Virus record (IMG/VR): IMGVR_UViG_3300044819_000079
Location: 1 to 37,278 of that record
Direction: 5' to 3' (one strand)
Origin: a virus
DNA: 37,278 bases
In this document: positions 13,603 to 19,100 of the stretch, in pieces
Layout: each line of letters starts with the position of its first letter
Position numbering within the stretch: position 1 is the first letter of the stretch
Translations under genes and position numbers: made by a program
Notes under the pieces: generated by a model
What the model was told of the DNA's origin: nothing
Seen by the model: the letters and a program-made list of their open reading frames with translations, nothing else
Database searches by the model: none

Positions 13603-14729
13603 CCGGTGACGGTGACGGACACCACGTTGGTGGCCACCAGGTTCGGCGCGGCGCCGCCAGCGAGCGCGATCTTGATCGCGCTGCCCTCGATGGTCACCAG
13701 ATCGGTGCACGGCAGAATCGCACCAGTCGCGGAGCGCACGGTGTACGAGAAGTTCTGCGGCGTGAACGGGAAGTCGATGTAGACCTTGGTGGCCGTGATG
13801 TGCTGGGCCGTGATGATGATGGAGCCCAGCGCCGTTCGCACGCCGGTGGCCTCGCCGGTTTCGTTGAGGTTGGCGCGGTCCCACACGTCGGCGCCGGCCG
13901 TGAGGGTCTCGGACACCGCCACGCTGATCGGCGACTCGGCCACCGGGTTGCCACCGCGCGCATCGGCCTCGCGCACGCGGATGCGCGAGGTGTCGATCAG
14001 GTCGGCGACGACCAGGCCGGCGAACGGCGTGGTCGCCTGGACCACCGTCGCATCGGTCGTGCCGTTGATCGCGTTGATCGCCGAGGTGCGGCTCGCAGCC
14101 GCGGAGGCACCGATGGTGATCTGGGTGAAGGTCGTCGCGGCACCGAGCGAGGTCACGAACTTGAAGGTGTGGCCACCGATCAAGAAGGTGTCGTTGTTCG
14201 TGGGGATGCTCGCCATGTTGAGGCGCGCGCTGGGGATGACGCCGTTGGTGTCGAGACCGAGCTTGGAGCGGTTCCAGATGTTGCCGGCATCCGTCATGCT
14301 CTGGGACACCGCGACGCCAACGGCCGAGGTGTCGACCGGGAGACCGCCGCGCGATTCGGCCTGACGCACGCGCATGTGCGTGCTGTCGATCAGGTCGGCG
14401 ACGACCAGGCTGGCGAGTGGCGTGGTGGCCTGTACCACCGTCACGTCGGTCGTGCCGTTGACTGCGTTGATGGACGAGGCCAGCGTTGCGGCGGCAGAGG
14501 TACCGATCTTTACCTGGGTGAAGGTCGTCGCGGCCGCGAGTGCGGTCACCGTCTTGAAGACGTTCCCGTCGATCGTGAAGGTATCCCCGTTGCTCGGGTT
14601 GACCGCCATGTTGAGGCGGGCGCTGGGAATGCCGCCGGTGGAGTCGAGGCCATCGAGCGCCTGGTCGTGCTCGGCGAGCTTTGCCTTGATCTTCCGCGGT
14701 GACATCGACGTGAGATTGATGCGGCCCAT
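13599..14729 (-). CDS. two-repeat beta-rich protein, probable virion surface or moron product
   Basis: The 376-residue protein has a helical start (MSPRKIKAKLAEHDQALDGL), then two ~131-residue repeats beginning IPSARLNM at residues 34 and 165. Each contains FTQ-x-IG-SAA, a GTTD-TVVQATTP segment and ADLIDS/T-R-V-R. A C-terminal beta domain follows (KVYIDFPFTPQNFSYTVRSA). The Thr/Ala/Val-rich, Cys-poor composition resembles phage decoration or fibre proteins, but I recognise no family. It is the only minus-strand gene between 1 and 29039 and has its own promoter and a GGGAGAA ribosome site. No dedicated terminator is seen; its 3' end meets the zinc protein gene. Confidence 0.75.
   Translation of the reverse strand: MGRINLTSMSPRKIKAKLAEHDQALDGLDSTGGIPSARLNMAVNPSNGDTFTIDGNVFKTVTALAAATTFTQVKIGTSAAATLASSINAVNGTTDVTVVQATTPLASLVVADLIDSTHMRVRQAESRGGLPVDTSAVGVAVSQSMTDAGNIWNRSKLGLDTNGVIPSARLNMASIPTNNDTFLIGGHTFKFVTSLGAATTFTQITIGASAAASRTSAINAINGTTDATVVQATTPFAGLVVADLIDTSRIRVREADARGGNPVAESPISVAVSETLTAGADVWDRANLNETGEATGVRTALGSIIITAQHITATKVYIDFPFTPQNFSYTVRSATGAILPCTDLVTIEGSAIKIALAGGAAPNLVATNVVSVTVTG
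13845..14630 (-). repeat. two 393-bp in-frame tandem repeats
   Basis: Residues 34-164 and 165-295 of the reverse-strand gene align without large gaps, so the DNA is a tandem pair of 131-codon units. Conserved blocks include PSARLNM, TTFTQ, GTTD-x-TVVQATTP and VVADLID. The copies have clearly diverged, so the duplication is old rather than a recent slippage or assembly artefact. Confidence 0.7.
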
Positions 14730-14749
14730 GTGGGTTCTCCCTTGGCATG

Positions 14750-14768
14750 GCAGGACGGGGTGTCCTGC
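14750..14768 (-). promoter_or_regulatory. leader hairpin GCAGGAC-N5-GTCCTGC
   Basis: A perfect 7-bp inverted repeat with a five-base loop lies in the expected 5' leader of the reverse-strand gene, between its promoter and ribosome site. No T-run follows, so it is not an obvious terminator. It could be an operator or an RNA element affecting translation or mRNA stability. Confidence 0.4.
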
Positions 14769-14780
14769 GGCTGCGGCATC

Positions 14781-14809
14781 AGTATCAGCGCAGTTGCACT
14801 TGGCGTCAA
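14781..14809 (-). promoter_or_regulatory. sigma70-like promoter for the reverse-strand gene
   Basis: Reading the minus strand, TTGACG (14809 to 14804) is followed by a spacer of exactly 17 bases and GATACT (14786 to 14781). The -35 matches consensus at 5 of 6 positions and the -10 at 4 of 6. Transcription would start near 14774, giving a leader of about 45 bases that carries the hairpin and the ribosome site. It is the best sigma70-like promoter I found in the window. Confidence 0.6.
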
Positions 14810-14823
14810 ACCGGAGGTGGCGA

Positions 14824-15147
14824 ATGACCAACGAATTCTCGGGCAAGCTGGCCGAACGACGCTTCCGCGAGGCCGATGCCTGGTGGCTGTGCTTCGACAT
14901 GGCGGTGCATCGCTATCGGTGCTGGGCGATGTTGTACCGAGCTCGCAAGGGATGTCGCCGACGACTGCCCCGCCGGCTCGAGGCGACCTACCTAATCCGA
15001 ATCGCCGACCAAATCAACGAGGCCCACGATCATCTGGTCCTTGAAGTTGAGAACATCTGGACAGCTGCTCGCTGCGCGGTGGCAGCCGAGATGGCGGGGA
15101 AGATCTACGATGAAGAATGCGACGATCGGCCCGCTCGCGTGGGCTAA
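14824..15147 (+). CDS. hypothetical Trp/Arg-rich helical protein, 107 aa
   Basis: GGAGGTGGCG precedes the ATG, which is divergent from the reverse-strand gene with 94 bases between them. The product begins with ADAWWLCFDMAVHRYRCWAM, followed by a strongly basic stretch (RARKGCRRRLPRRLE) and a C-terminal helix. The basic patch suggests nucleic-acid contact. It overlaps the next gene by 38 bases. No family recognised. Confidence 0.6.
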   Translation: MTNEFSGKLAERRFREADAWWLCFDMAVHRYRCWAMLYRARKGCRRRLPRRLEATYLIRIADQINEAHDHLVLEVENIWTAARCAVAAEMAGKIYDEECDDRPARVG

Positions 15148-15817
15148 CGGAGAGTGGAATCCGATCTATCGACACCCGCATGCTACCTGCTGCGCGCTGT
15201 TCCTGGCGCGTCTGCGGATCTCCCAGCTGGGGCGCTGGCGCAGACCGATGCGGCTGCTGGTCGGCGGCAACGATCTGTTCGGGACAGGAATCCCCGACGA
15301 CGCGATCCGCGACATCTACCGCACGATGATGGACTACCCGGCACACACCTTCTTGGTGGTCACGAAGAACGCCTTTCGCATGGAGCAGTGGTTTGGATCA
15401 TGGGCCGGGACGGAGTTGCAGGAGTGGGCGATGGATCAGGACATCGACTGGCCGCCACAGAACATCCATCTCGGAATCGTCGCCCATGATCAGGACACGC
15501 TCGATGATCGGCTCGGCGCGTTGATCGCGTCGCCGGCACGCAGCCGGTTCGTGGTCTTCTACAAGGTGCATAGCCGCATCAACCTGATGGATGTGGAGTG
15601 CCCCCGCGGATACGGTCCCGAGTTCACTCGATCCTGCGAGATATGCCAGGGGTCGCTGAGCGTTTGCTACAACGGAGTCTACAACGCGCTCAAGCAAGGA
15701 ATCGACGAGGTCGTGCTACTACGAGCTCGGGGGCCGGATGACCTTCTCCAGCTGCAGCTCGAGCTCGATCTGACGGAGCAGTGCCGCCAGCACAACGTCC
15801 CCATCTACCACCTGTGA
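15110..15817 (+). CDS. diverged DUF5131-like paralogue
   Basis: The 235-residue product follows the central part of the DUF5131 protein at 266-1252: VGGNDLFGTGIPDD (51-64) for the NSVSDFFHE block, TFLVVTKNAFRM (80-91) for YQVLTKRTAR, and WPPQNIHLGIVAHDQDTLDDRL (114-134) for PLPNVHLGASVEHQ. The family's CYAE box and its cysteine cluster are missing; the N-terminus has only ATCCAL, and other cysteines (164, 176, 179, 186) come late. It is shorter by almost 100 residues and has YKV where the EPILGP segment is expected. It is probably a degenerate or repurposed copy. The assignment rests on by-eye motif order. Confidence 0.6.
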   Translation: MKNATIGPLAWANGEWNPIYRHPHATCCALFLARLRISQLGRWRRPMRLLVGGNDLFGTGIPDDAIRDIYRTMMDYPAHTFLVVTKNAFRMEQWFGSWAGTELQEWAMDQDIDWPPQNIHLGIVAHDQDTLDDRLGALIASPARSRFVVFYKVHSRINLMDVECPRGYGPEFTRSCEICQGSLSVCYNGVYNALKQGIDEVVLLRARGPDDLLQLQLELDLTEQCRQHNVPIYHL

Positions 15818-15823
15818 GGAGCC

Positions 15824-16171
15824 ATGTCAGACGAACCCGAGTTTCACATCAGCGACGAGGACAAGGAAGCGTTCACCAAAGCGTGGAGCATGCTAGTCGA
15901 GGCGCGCGAGGCTGCGCAACGAATCGTGGGCCAGGTCATCGAGGCACGCACAGATCGCGAGCTGATCACCGGCTACATGCCGCAACCCGACTCCAAGATG
16001 AACGAGTGGAGCAAGGAGGTAGTCGACGAGGTGATCAAAGCCCTTCGTCGCCAAGCGGATCTACATTTCAAACAGAGCGCCGCCATGGCAAACCAGGCTC
16101 ACGCTCTCCAGGACGTCAACGACATCGCCGATCGGATCATCACGAAGCTCCGTGCCCAGGAGAAGCCGTGA
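15824..16171 (+). CDS. hypothetical helical protein, 115 aa
   Basis: GAGGAG sits right before the ATG. The product is almost wholly helical by composition (EAFTKAWSMLVEAREAAQRI and VVDEVIKALRRQADLHFKQS), acidic at the N-terminus and basic towards the C-terminus, with no Cys. It could be a small coiled-coil or helical-bundle adaptor. The stop overlaps the next GTG (GTGA). Function unknown. Confidence 0.6.
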   Translation: MSDEPEFHISDEDKEAFTKAWSMLVEAREAAQRIVGQVIEARTDRELITGYMPQPDSKMNEWSKEVVDEVIKALRRQADLHFKQSAAMANQAHALQDVNDIADRIITKLRAQEKP

Positions 16172-16749
16172 CCGAGTGTTCGCGATGCAAGTCGACCCGG
16201 CTGTTCGCCTTCACGGCCAGCCCAGGCGTCCCCGCGGCAGTCAAGAACTTGCCGGTGGTGTGCCGGAACTGCGGGCAGATCACCGTAGGGGGGCTCATCA
16301 TTCCGATGCCGGTCGAGCTCGAGTCGGCCGCTCAGAGCCTGGCTGAGGCGGCCGTCGCCGCCGGGGCGTCATCGCTCGAGGCGCTGACGGGCGATCCGGG
16401 CAAGCAGATCTCGACGTACTTCGCCGAGCACTACAAGCGGGCCTACCTCGACGGCTTCTTTCGGGCGGTGGCGTTCTACCGCCACGAGGCCAAGCAGGGC
16501 CGTCTCATCCGTCTGCGTGAGCTCTGGGCCACGACGAGCGCCAAGGAGCAGCCGGTGACCGTGGGCGATCCAGGGATGGGCGGCAACGGCTGGGGCACCG
16601 AGCAGCGCACGTTCGTTGAGATGCGCCCGGAGGTGTACGCTGAGATCGACGCCCTGCTCAAGCTCGGGGCGCACGGAGCCGATGATGTCCAGGGTCCTGA
16701 GAACGAAGATCCTCCCCTACCGCCCGGTGATGCACGAATGCCGCGATGA
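16168..16749 (+). CDS. zinc ribbon protein, 193 aa
   Basis: The GTG start overlaps the upstream stop and follows AGGAGAAG. Residues 4-7 (CSRC) and a CRNCGQ pair about 25 residues later make a two-knuckle zinc ribbon. A helical domain rich in Ala and Glu follows, with aromatic residues in YFAEHYKRAYLDGFFRAVAFY. The last 60 residues look disordered and Pro/Asp-rich. The ribbon suggests nucleic-acid or protein binding. Its 3' end overlaps another possible gene. Confidence 0.65.
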   Translation: MTECSRCKSTRLFAFTASPGVPAAVKNLPVVCRNCGQITVGGLIIPMPVELESAAQSLAEAAVAAGASSLEALTGDPGKQISTYFAEHYKRAYLDGFFRAVAFYRHEAKQGRLIRLRELWATTSAKEQPVTVGDPGMGGNGWGTEQRTFVEMRPEVYAEIDALLKLGAHGADDVQGPENEDPPLPPGDARMPR

Positions 16750-17134
16750 CCGCGGCAACCGGGTGATGAAGCCCGGGCTCTCGAACACGCACTGCAAGAC
16801 ATGCGATACGTGGATCGTCTACGTCTTCGACAACACCCCGACCAAGGAATCTCGTGGCCAGAAAACAGCTGATCCAAGACACCTGCGATCGATGCGGCAA
16901 GATGTACAACGAGGCGCCGCCGGCGCCCGTCACCAACGAGACGCCCAAGAACGCGGCCGCGCGCCCACCCATGCTGATGCTGCAGGTGGTGCCCATGTCG
17001 CTCGAGGGCGGCAAGGAGCAGCCCCTCACCACCATCAAGTTCGACGATCTGTGCCCCAAGTGCCAAAGCCGGTGCTTGGATCTGGTAGCGGCCATCAGGC
17101 TCGAGAAGACCGACGTGGTCGTCGTCGAGGCTGA
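16682..17134 (+). CDS. possible overlapping or frame-damaged zinc-type protein
   Basis: From the ATG the frame encodes MSRVLRTKILPYRPVMHE and then NTHCKTCDTWIVYVFDN, a plausible Cys-pair domain with high third-position GC. After about 16845 the codon bias disappears and the frame continues 280 bases under the clearly real next gene. The natural gene therefore probably ended near 16850-16872 and may have lost its stop through a frameshift; shifting by one base reaches a TGA at 16870. It could also be a true long overlap. Confidence 0.3.
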   Translation: MMSRVLRTKILPYRPVMHECRDDRGNRVMKPGLSNTHCKTCDTWIVYVFDNTPTKESRGQKTADPRHLRSMRQDVQRGAAGARHQRDAQERGRAPTHADAAGGAHVARGRQGAAPHHHQVRRSVPQVPKPVLGSGSGHQAREDRRGRRRG

Positions 17135-17240
17135 GAAGATCGCGGCCGCTCCAGAGAAGCCCGCGGACAAGCCGCTTGACGAAGGCAAGAAATCATCCGA
17201 CAACAAGACCAACGACGCCAAGGCATCCGCCAAGGCCTAA
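16854..17240 (+). CDS. zinc ribbon protein with Lys/Asp-rich tail, 128 aa
   Basis: The GTG start is preceded by AAGGA. Residues 11-14 are CDRC and residues about 67-70 are CPKC, a split zinc ribbon of the rubredoxin-knuckle kind, separated by a beta-rich segment MLMLQVVPMSLEGG. The last 45 residues are low-complexity Ala, Lys, Asp and Glu, probably disordered. Function is unknown; similar split-ribbon proteins are frequent in phages of GC-rich hosts. Confidence 0.65.
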   Translation: MARKQLIQDTCDRCGKMYNEAPPAPVTNETPKNAAARPPMLMLQVVPMSLEGGKEQPLTTIKFDDLCPKCQSRCLDLVAAIRLEKTDVVVVEAEKIAAAPEKPADKPLDEGKKSSDNKTNDAKASAKA

Positions 17241-17254
17241 CCAAGGAGACCGCG

Positions 17255-17416
17255 ATGCCGGACGAGCCCGAGGACAAGGACGACGACAAGGACGCGATGG
17301 AGGAGGCCGAAGACGAGGTCGAGGCCGAGGACGAGAAGGACAAGGAGGAAGGGGAGGAGGACGAGAAGGAGGAGGACGAGAAGGAAGAGGAACACGACGG
17401 CGACAAGGAGGACTAA
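17255..17416 (+). CDS. extremely acidic 53-aa protein
   Basis: An AAGGAG site precedes this ATG and the frame ends just before a strong terminator. By count, 35 of 53 residues are Asp or Glu and 7 are Lys, with no aromatic residue. It must be unfolded alone or a polyanionic ligand-like tail. Phage proteins of this character can mimic DNA or bind basic partners such as histone-like proteins (an H1-like protein is encoded at 10092), but no direct evidence shows this. The low-complexity sequence also makes homology detection unreliable. Confidence 0.55.
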   Translation: MPDEPEDKDDDKDAMEEAEDEVEAEDEKDKEEGEEDEKEEDEKEEEHDGDKED

Positions 17417-17449
17417 CTCCGCGTCGAGTTGAGGCTGATGGACATAGAG

Positions 17450-17479
17450 GGCGGCCCGTGCGGGGCCGCCTTTTCCTTT
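17450..17479 (+). terminator. intrinsic terminator
   Basis: GGCGGCCC, a five-base loop, and GGGCCGCC form a perfect 8-bp GC stem, followed at once by TTTTCCTTT. This is a textbook rho-independent terminator on the plus strand. It closes the transcript that ends with the acidic protein and separates it from the operon starting at 17523. Confidence 0.85.
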
Positions 17480-17486
17480 AGCCTCC

Positions 17487-17518
17487 TTGACAGATCTGCC
17501 GGTGTGAGCCAGTGTGAG
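17487..17518 (+). promoter_or_regulatory. candidate promoter/operator: TTGACA plus tandem GTGTGAG
   Basis: A perfect -35 hexamer TTGACA (17487-17492) lies right after the terminator. Two direct copies of GTGTGAG (17502-17508 and 17512-17518) are spaced 10 bases, one helical turn, and overlap the place where a -10 would be. No good -10 is seen at 16-18 bases. Direct repeats at this spacing are typical targets of ribbon-helix-helix dimers, and such a protein is encoded 300 bases downstream, so autoregulation is plausible. Confidence 0.45.
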
Positions 17519-17522
17519 GGCC

Positions 17523-17819
17523 ATGGCAGTTCCGATGACGGCAGGGTACCCGGAGTTCAGCGCCACGACGGGCGCCAAGCGGACCGCGGCCGCGCAAGCG
17601 GAACTCGGCGCCCTCGGACTGACGATCACCAAGATCCACTTCGAGACCGCGGACTCGCCGCCGAAGTTCTTCGTCAAGTTCCCCGATGGGGTTCCGCAGT
17701 GGAAGATCCGCAAGGAGATCGAGGCCAAGCTCTACGACGTCGGCCAGAAGATCGGTGACAAGGATCTGTCGTTCTACGTCACCAAGCGCACGGCGCCCTC
17801 CAAGGGCTGGGCGGACTAG
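17523..17819 (+). CDS. hypothetical protein, 98 aa
   Basis: The ATG is the first after the terminator and candidate promoter. An SD-like GAGGG is only two bases away, so initiation may be leaderless or weak. The product reads alpha/beta: a helix TGAKRTAAAQAELGALG, a strand LTITKIHFE, PPKFFVKFP, then a helix WKIRKEIEAKLYDVGQKI and a final strand. It resembles small phage proteins with a two-layer fold, but none I can name. It immediately precedes the RHH gene, suggesting a toxin/antitoxin-like or regulatory pair only by position. Confidence 0.55.
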   Translation: MAVPMTAGYPEFSATTGAKRTAAAQAELGALGLTITKIHFETADSPPKFFVKFPDGVPQWKIRKEIEAKLYDVGQKIGDKDLSFYVTKRTAPSKGWAD

Positions 17820-18002
17820 ATGGCGCGCGGGCGTAACAGAGGCCAGATGCCGGGCGGCTATACCCGCAAAACGCTCAGCCTCCCAACCAACCTGGTCGAG
17901 CGGATTGATGAGCACCTCGAGGTCACGCCGGGCTCGACGATCTCCGCGTTCCTGACCGTCGCCGGCGAGGACCTGTTGAAGAAGATCCAAAGGAGAAGCT
18001 GA
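17820..18002 (+). CDS. ribbon-helix-helix DNA-binding protein, 60 aa
   Basis: Residues 14-22 (YTRKTLSLP) form the alternating beta ribbon of the MetJ/Arc/CopG class. They are followed by helix NLVERIDEHLE and a second helix STISAFLTVAGEDLLKKI. This is a complete RHH domain with a basic N-terminal arm, so the product should dimerise and bind repeated operators. The start ATG shares a base with the upstream TAG and the stop overlaps the next ATG. It is probably the regulator of its own operon and perhaps other phage promoters. Confidence 0.75.
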   Translation: MARGRNRGQMPGGYTRKTLSLPTNLVERIDEHLEVTPGSTISAFLTVAGEDLLKKIQRRS

Positions 18003-18253
18003 TGCCGCTGTACGATTTTCAGTGTGAGGACGGCCACAAGTTCGAGCACACCTGCCCGAGCGATGACTCCGAGCTCGCGATCGCCTGCATCGAGCCGGGC
18101 TGCACCGCGCGCGCGTCTCAGAAGTTCAACTTCGGCGGACTCGACCACGGCATCGCGTTGTTCCGCGATCAGGCCCGTGAAGGTCGGTTCGACGAGAACA
18201 ACCTGTCGACCCGCTACATGTCGAGTGGGCGCCAAGCATGGAGACCGCGATGA
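18002..18253 (+). CDS. FmdB-like zinc ribbon protein, 83 aa
   Basis: The protein opens MPLYDFQCEDGHKFE, the signature of the FmdB/CxxC zinc ribbon family, with cysteines at 8, 18, 29 and 34. The first pair is spaced wider than the canonical CxxC, yet all four ligands are present. Family members are small regulatory or chaperone-like ribbons of unclear function. Residues 44-65 (GGLDHGIALFRDQAREG) are predicted helical. Coupled by short overlaps to both neighbours. Confidence 0.7.
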   Translation: MPLYDFQCEDGHKFEHTCPSDDSELAIACIEPGCTARASQKFNFGGLDHGIALFRDQAREGRFDENNLSTRYMSSGRQAWRPR

Positions 18254-18627
18254 ACAACAAGGTAAAGGACGAGATGCTCGACGCCGCGATGGTGCTGATT
18301 TCTAACGCCAACGGCGGCGATTGGACCAAGCAGTCGCCCGAATGGGTGGTGGCCGCGGAGCGATGGAGAGGTCAGTATCTCGCGACGGCCGCGGGCGACG
18401 GCTTCACCAAGTACCGCCGCAGCCAGATCGCCGAGCTCCGTCCCTACGTCGCCGGCGAGGATCTCGCCAAGGTCAGCATCGCAAGCGTCGATATGGAGGC
18501 CGGCTCTCCCAAGGTCGGCGACATGATCGCCCGCAACCCCAAGAACCACGCCGATCAGTGGCTCGTCGCGGCGAAGTACTTCGCCGACAACTTCGAAGCC
18601 TGCCAAGGAAGCGAGCCGCTCCTATGA
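18250..18627 (+). CDS. hypothetical protein, 125 aa
   Basis: An ATGA overlap and a GGAG site seven bases upstream favour this ATG over the in-frame ATG at 18238. The product looks mostly helical, with Trp-containing segments (GGDWTKQSPEWVVAAERW, HADQWLVAAKYFADNFEA) separated by a charged stretch. No zinc or nucleotide motif. It overlaps the next gene by four bases. Confidence 0.6.
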   Translation: MNNKVKDEMLDAAMVLISNANGGDWTKQSPEWVVAAERWRGQYLATAAGDGFTKYRRSQIAELRPYVAGEDLAKVSIASVDMEAGSPKVGDMIARNPKNHADQWLVAAKYFADNFEACQGSEPLL

Positions 18628-18812
18628 AGTTCCCAGACGTTGCCCCGGTTGTCAGACCCAACGGCGAGTCTGTTGTAGAGATGCGCATGGACGGCGAACT
18701 CGTGGGGGAGATCAACTTCACCAAGATCTTGGTGAACGTATTCGCCGAGCTCGGCATCTGTCAGCAGCCTGCGCGGCCGCGCGGCCTGGTCGCGGTGTGG
18801 ACGGTCCGATGA
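18624..18812 (+). CDS. hypothetical small protein, 62 aa
   Basis: The ATG overlaps the previous stop (ATGA). The product has a short beta hairpin (SVVEMRMDGELVGEINF) and a helix (TKILVNVFAELG), ending in a basic Trp-containing tail. Only one Cys, no clear motif. It is one of three consecutive four-base-overlap genes, so translational coupling is likely. Function unknown. Confidence 0.5.
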   Translation: MKFPDVAPVVRPNGESVVEMRMDGELVGEINFTKILVNVFAELGICQQPARPRGLVAVWTVR

Positions 18813-18997
18813 CGATGGAGAAGCTCGGCGTCATCAACGTCAAGGAGATGCAGCGTGACGCGCTCGCGGCCGCCAAGGGCCGTCTGCATGCGCTCCGTGC
18901 CTCCGCGCTCGAGAAGACCGCCGCCGATCGGGACGAGATCTCCCGCCTCGAGGAGTCCGTTGCCCAGCTCGAGGAAGAGCTCCGCGCCAACCAGTAG
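18809..18997 (+). CDS. small coiled-coil protein, 62 aa
   Basis: The ATGA overlap fixes the start; an in-frame GTG at 18797 is the alternative. Residues 12-60 are continuous helix with heptad-like Leu and Ala positions (RLEESVAQLEEELRANQ), so it should form a coiled coil. It is the last gene before the recombination operon. No function can be assigned. Confidence 0.55.
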   Translation: MTMEKLGVINVKEMQRDALAAAKGRLHALRASALEKTAADRDEISRLEESVAQLEEELRANQ

Positions 18998-19006
18998 ACG
19001 GCCAGC

Positions 19007-19083
19007 GGCATAAGCGATTCGAACCCACCAGCTGCGGGCAATCATGCCACGCGCTGGACCGTGACCGTCGGGCCTAGCCCGAC
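19007..19083 (+). promoter_or_regulatory. regulatory gap: GGCATAAG motif and 7-3-7 palindrome
   Basis: This gap holds GGCATAAG (19007-19014), also found before other genes, and a perfect inverted repeat GTCGGGC-CTA-GCCCGAC (19067-19083) ending 17 bases before the next start codon and just ahead of its GGAAGGAAA ribosome site. The repeat has the same 7-3-7 geometry as the one at 10060-10076 but a different sequence. It could be an operator or a translational hairpin controlling the recombination operon; no T-tract follows, so it is not a terminator. Confidence 0.45.
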
Positions 19084-19100
19084 AACGGAAGGAAACGAAC

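Noticed and set aside
13488-14702. A 404-codon plus-strand frame opposite the two-repeat protein
   Set aside because: Composition is shadow-like and its own start lies inside the zinc protein gene; the minus frame has a promoter, ribosome site and repeats.
17487-17515. A complete sigma70 promoter from TTGACA
   Set aside because: No acceptable -10 hexamer at 16-18 bases; reported only as a candidate -35 with operator-like repeats.
19004-19060. A GATTCGAACCC stretch with a small GGCA-ATCA-TGCC hairpin resembles part of a tRNA read from the minus strand
   Set aside because: The T-arm stem does not pair (only two of five base pairs), and no acceptor or D arm could be drawn.
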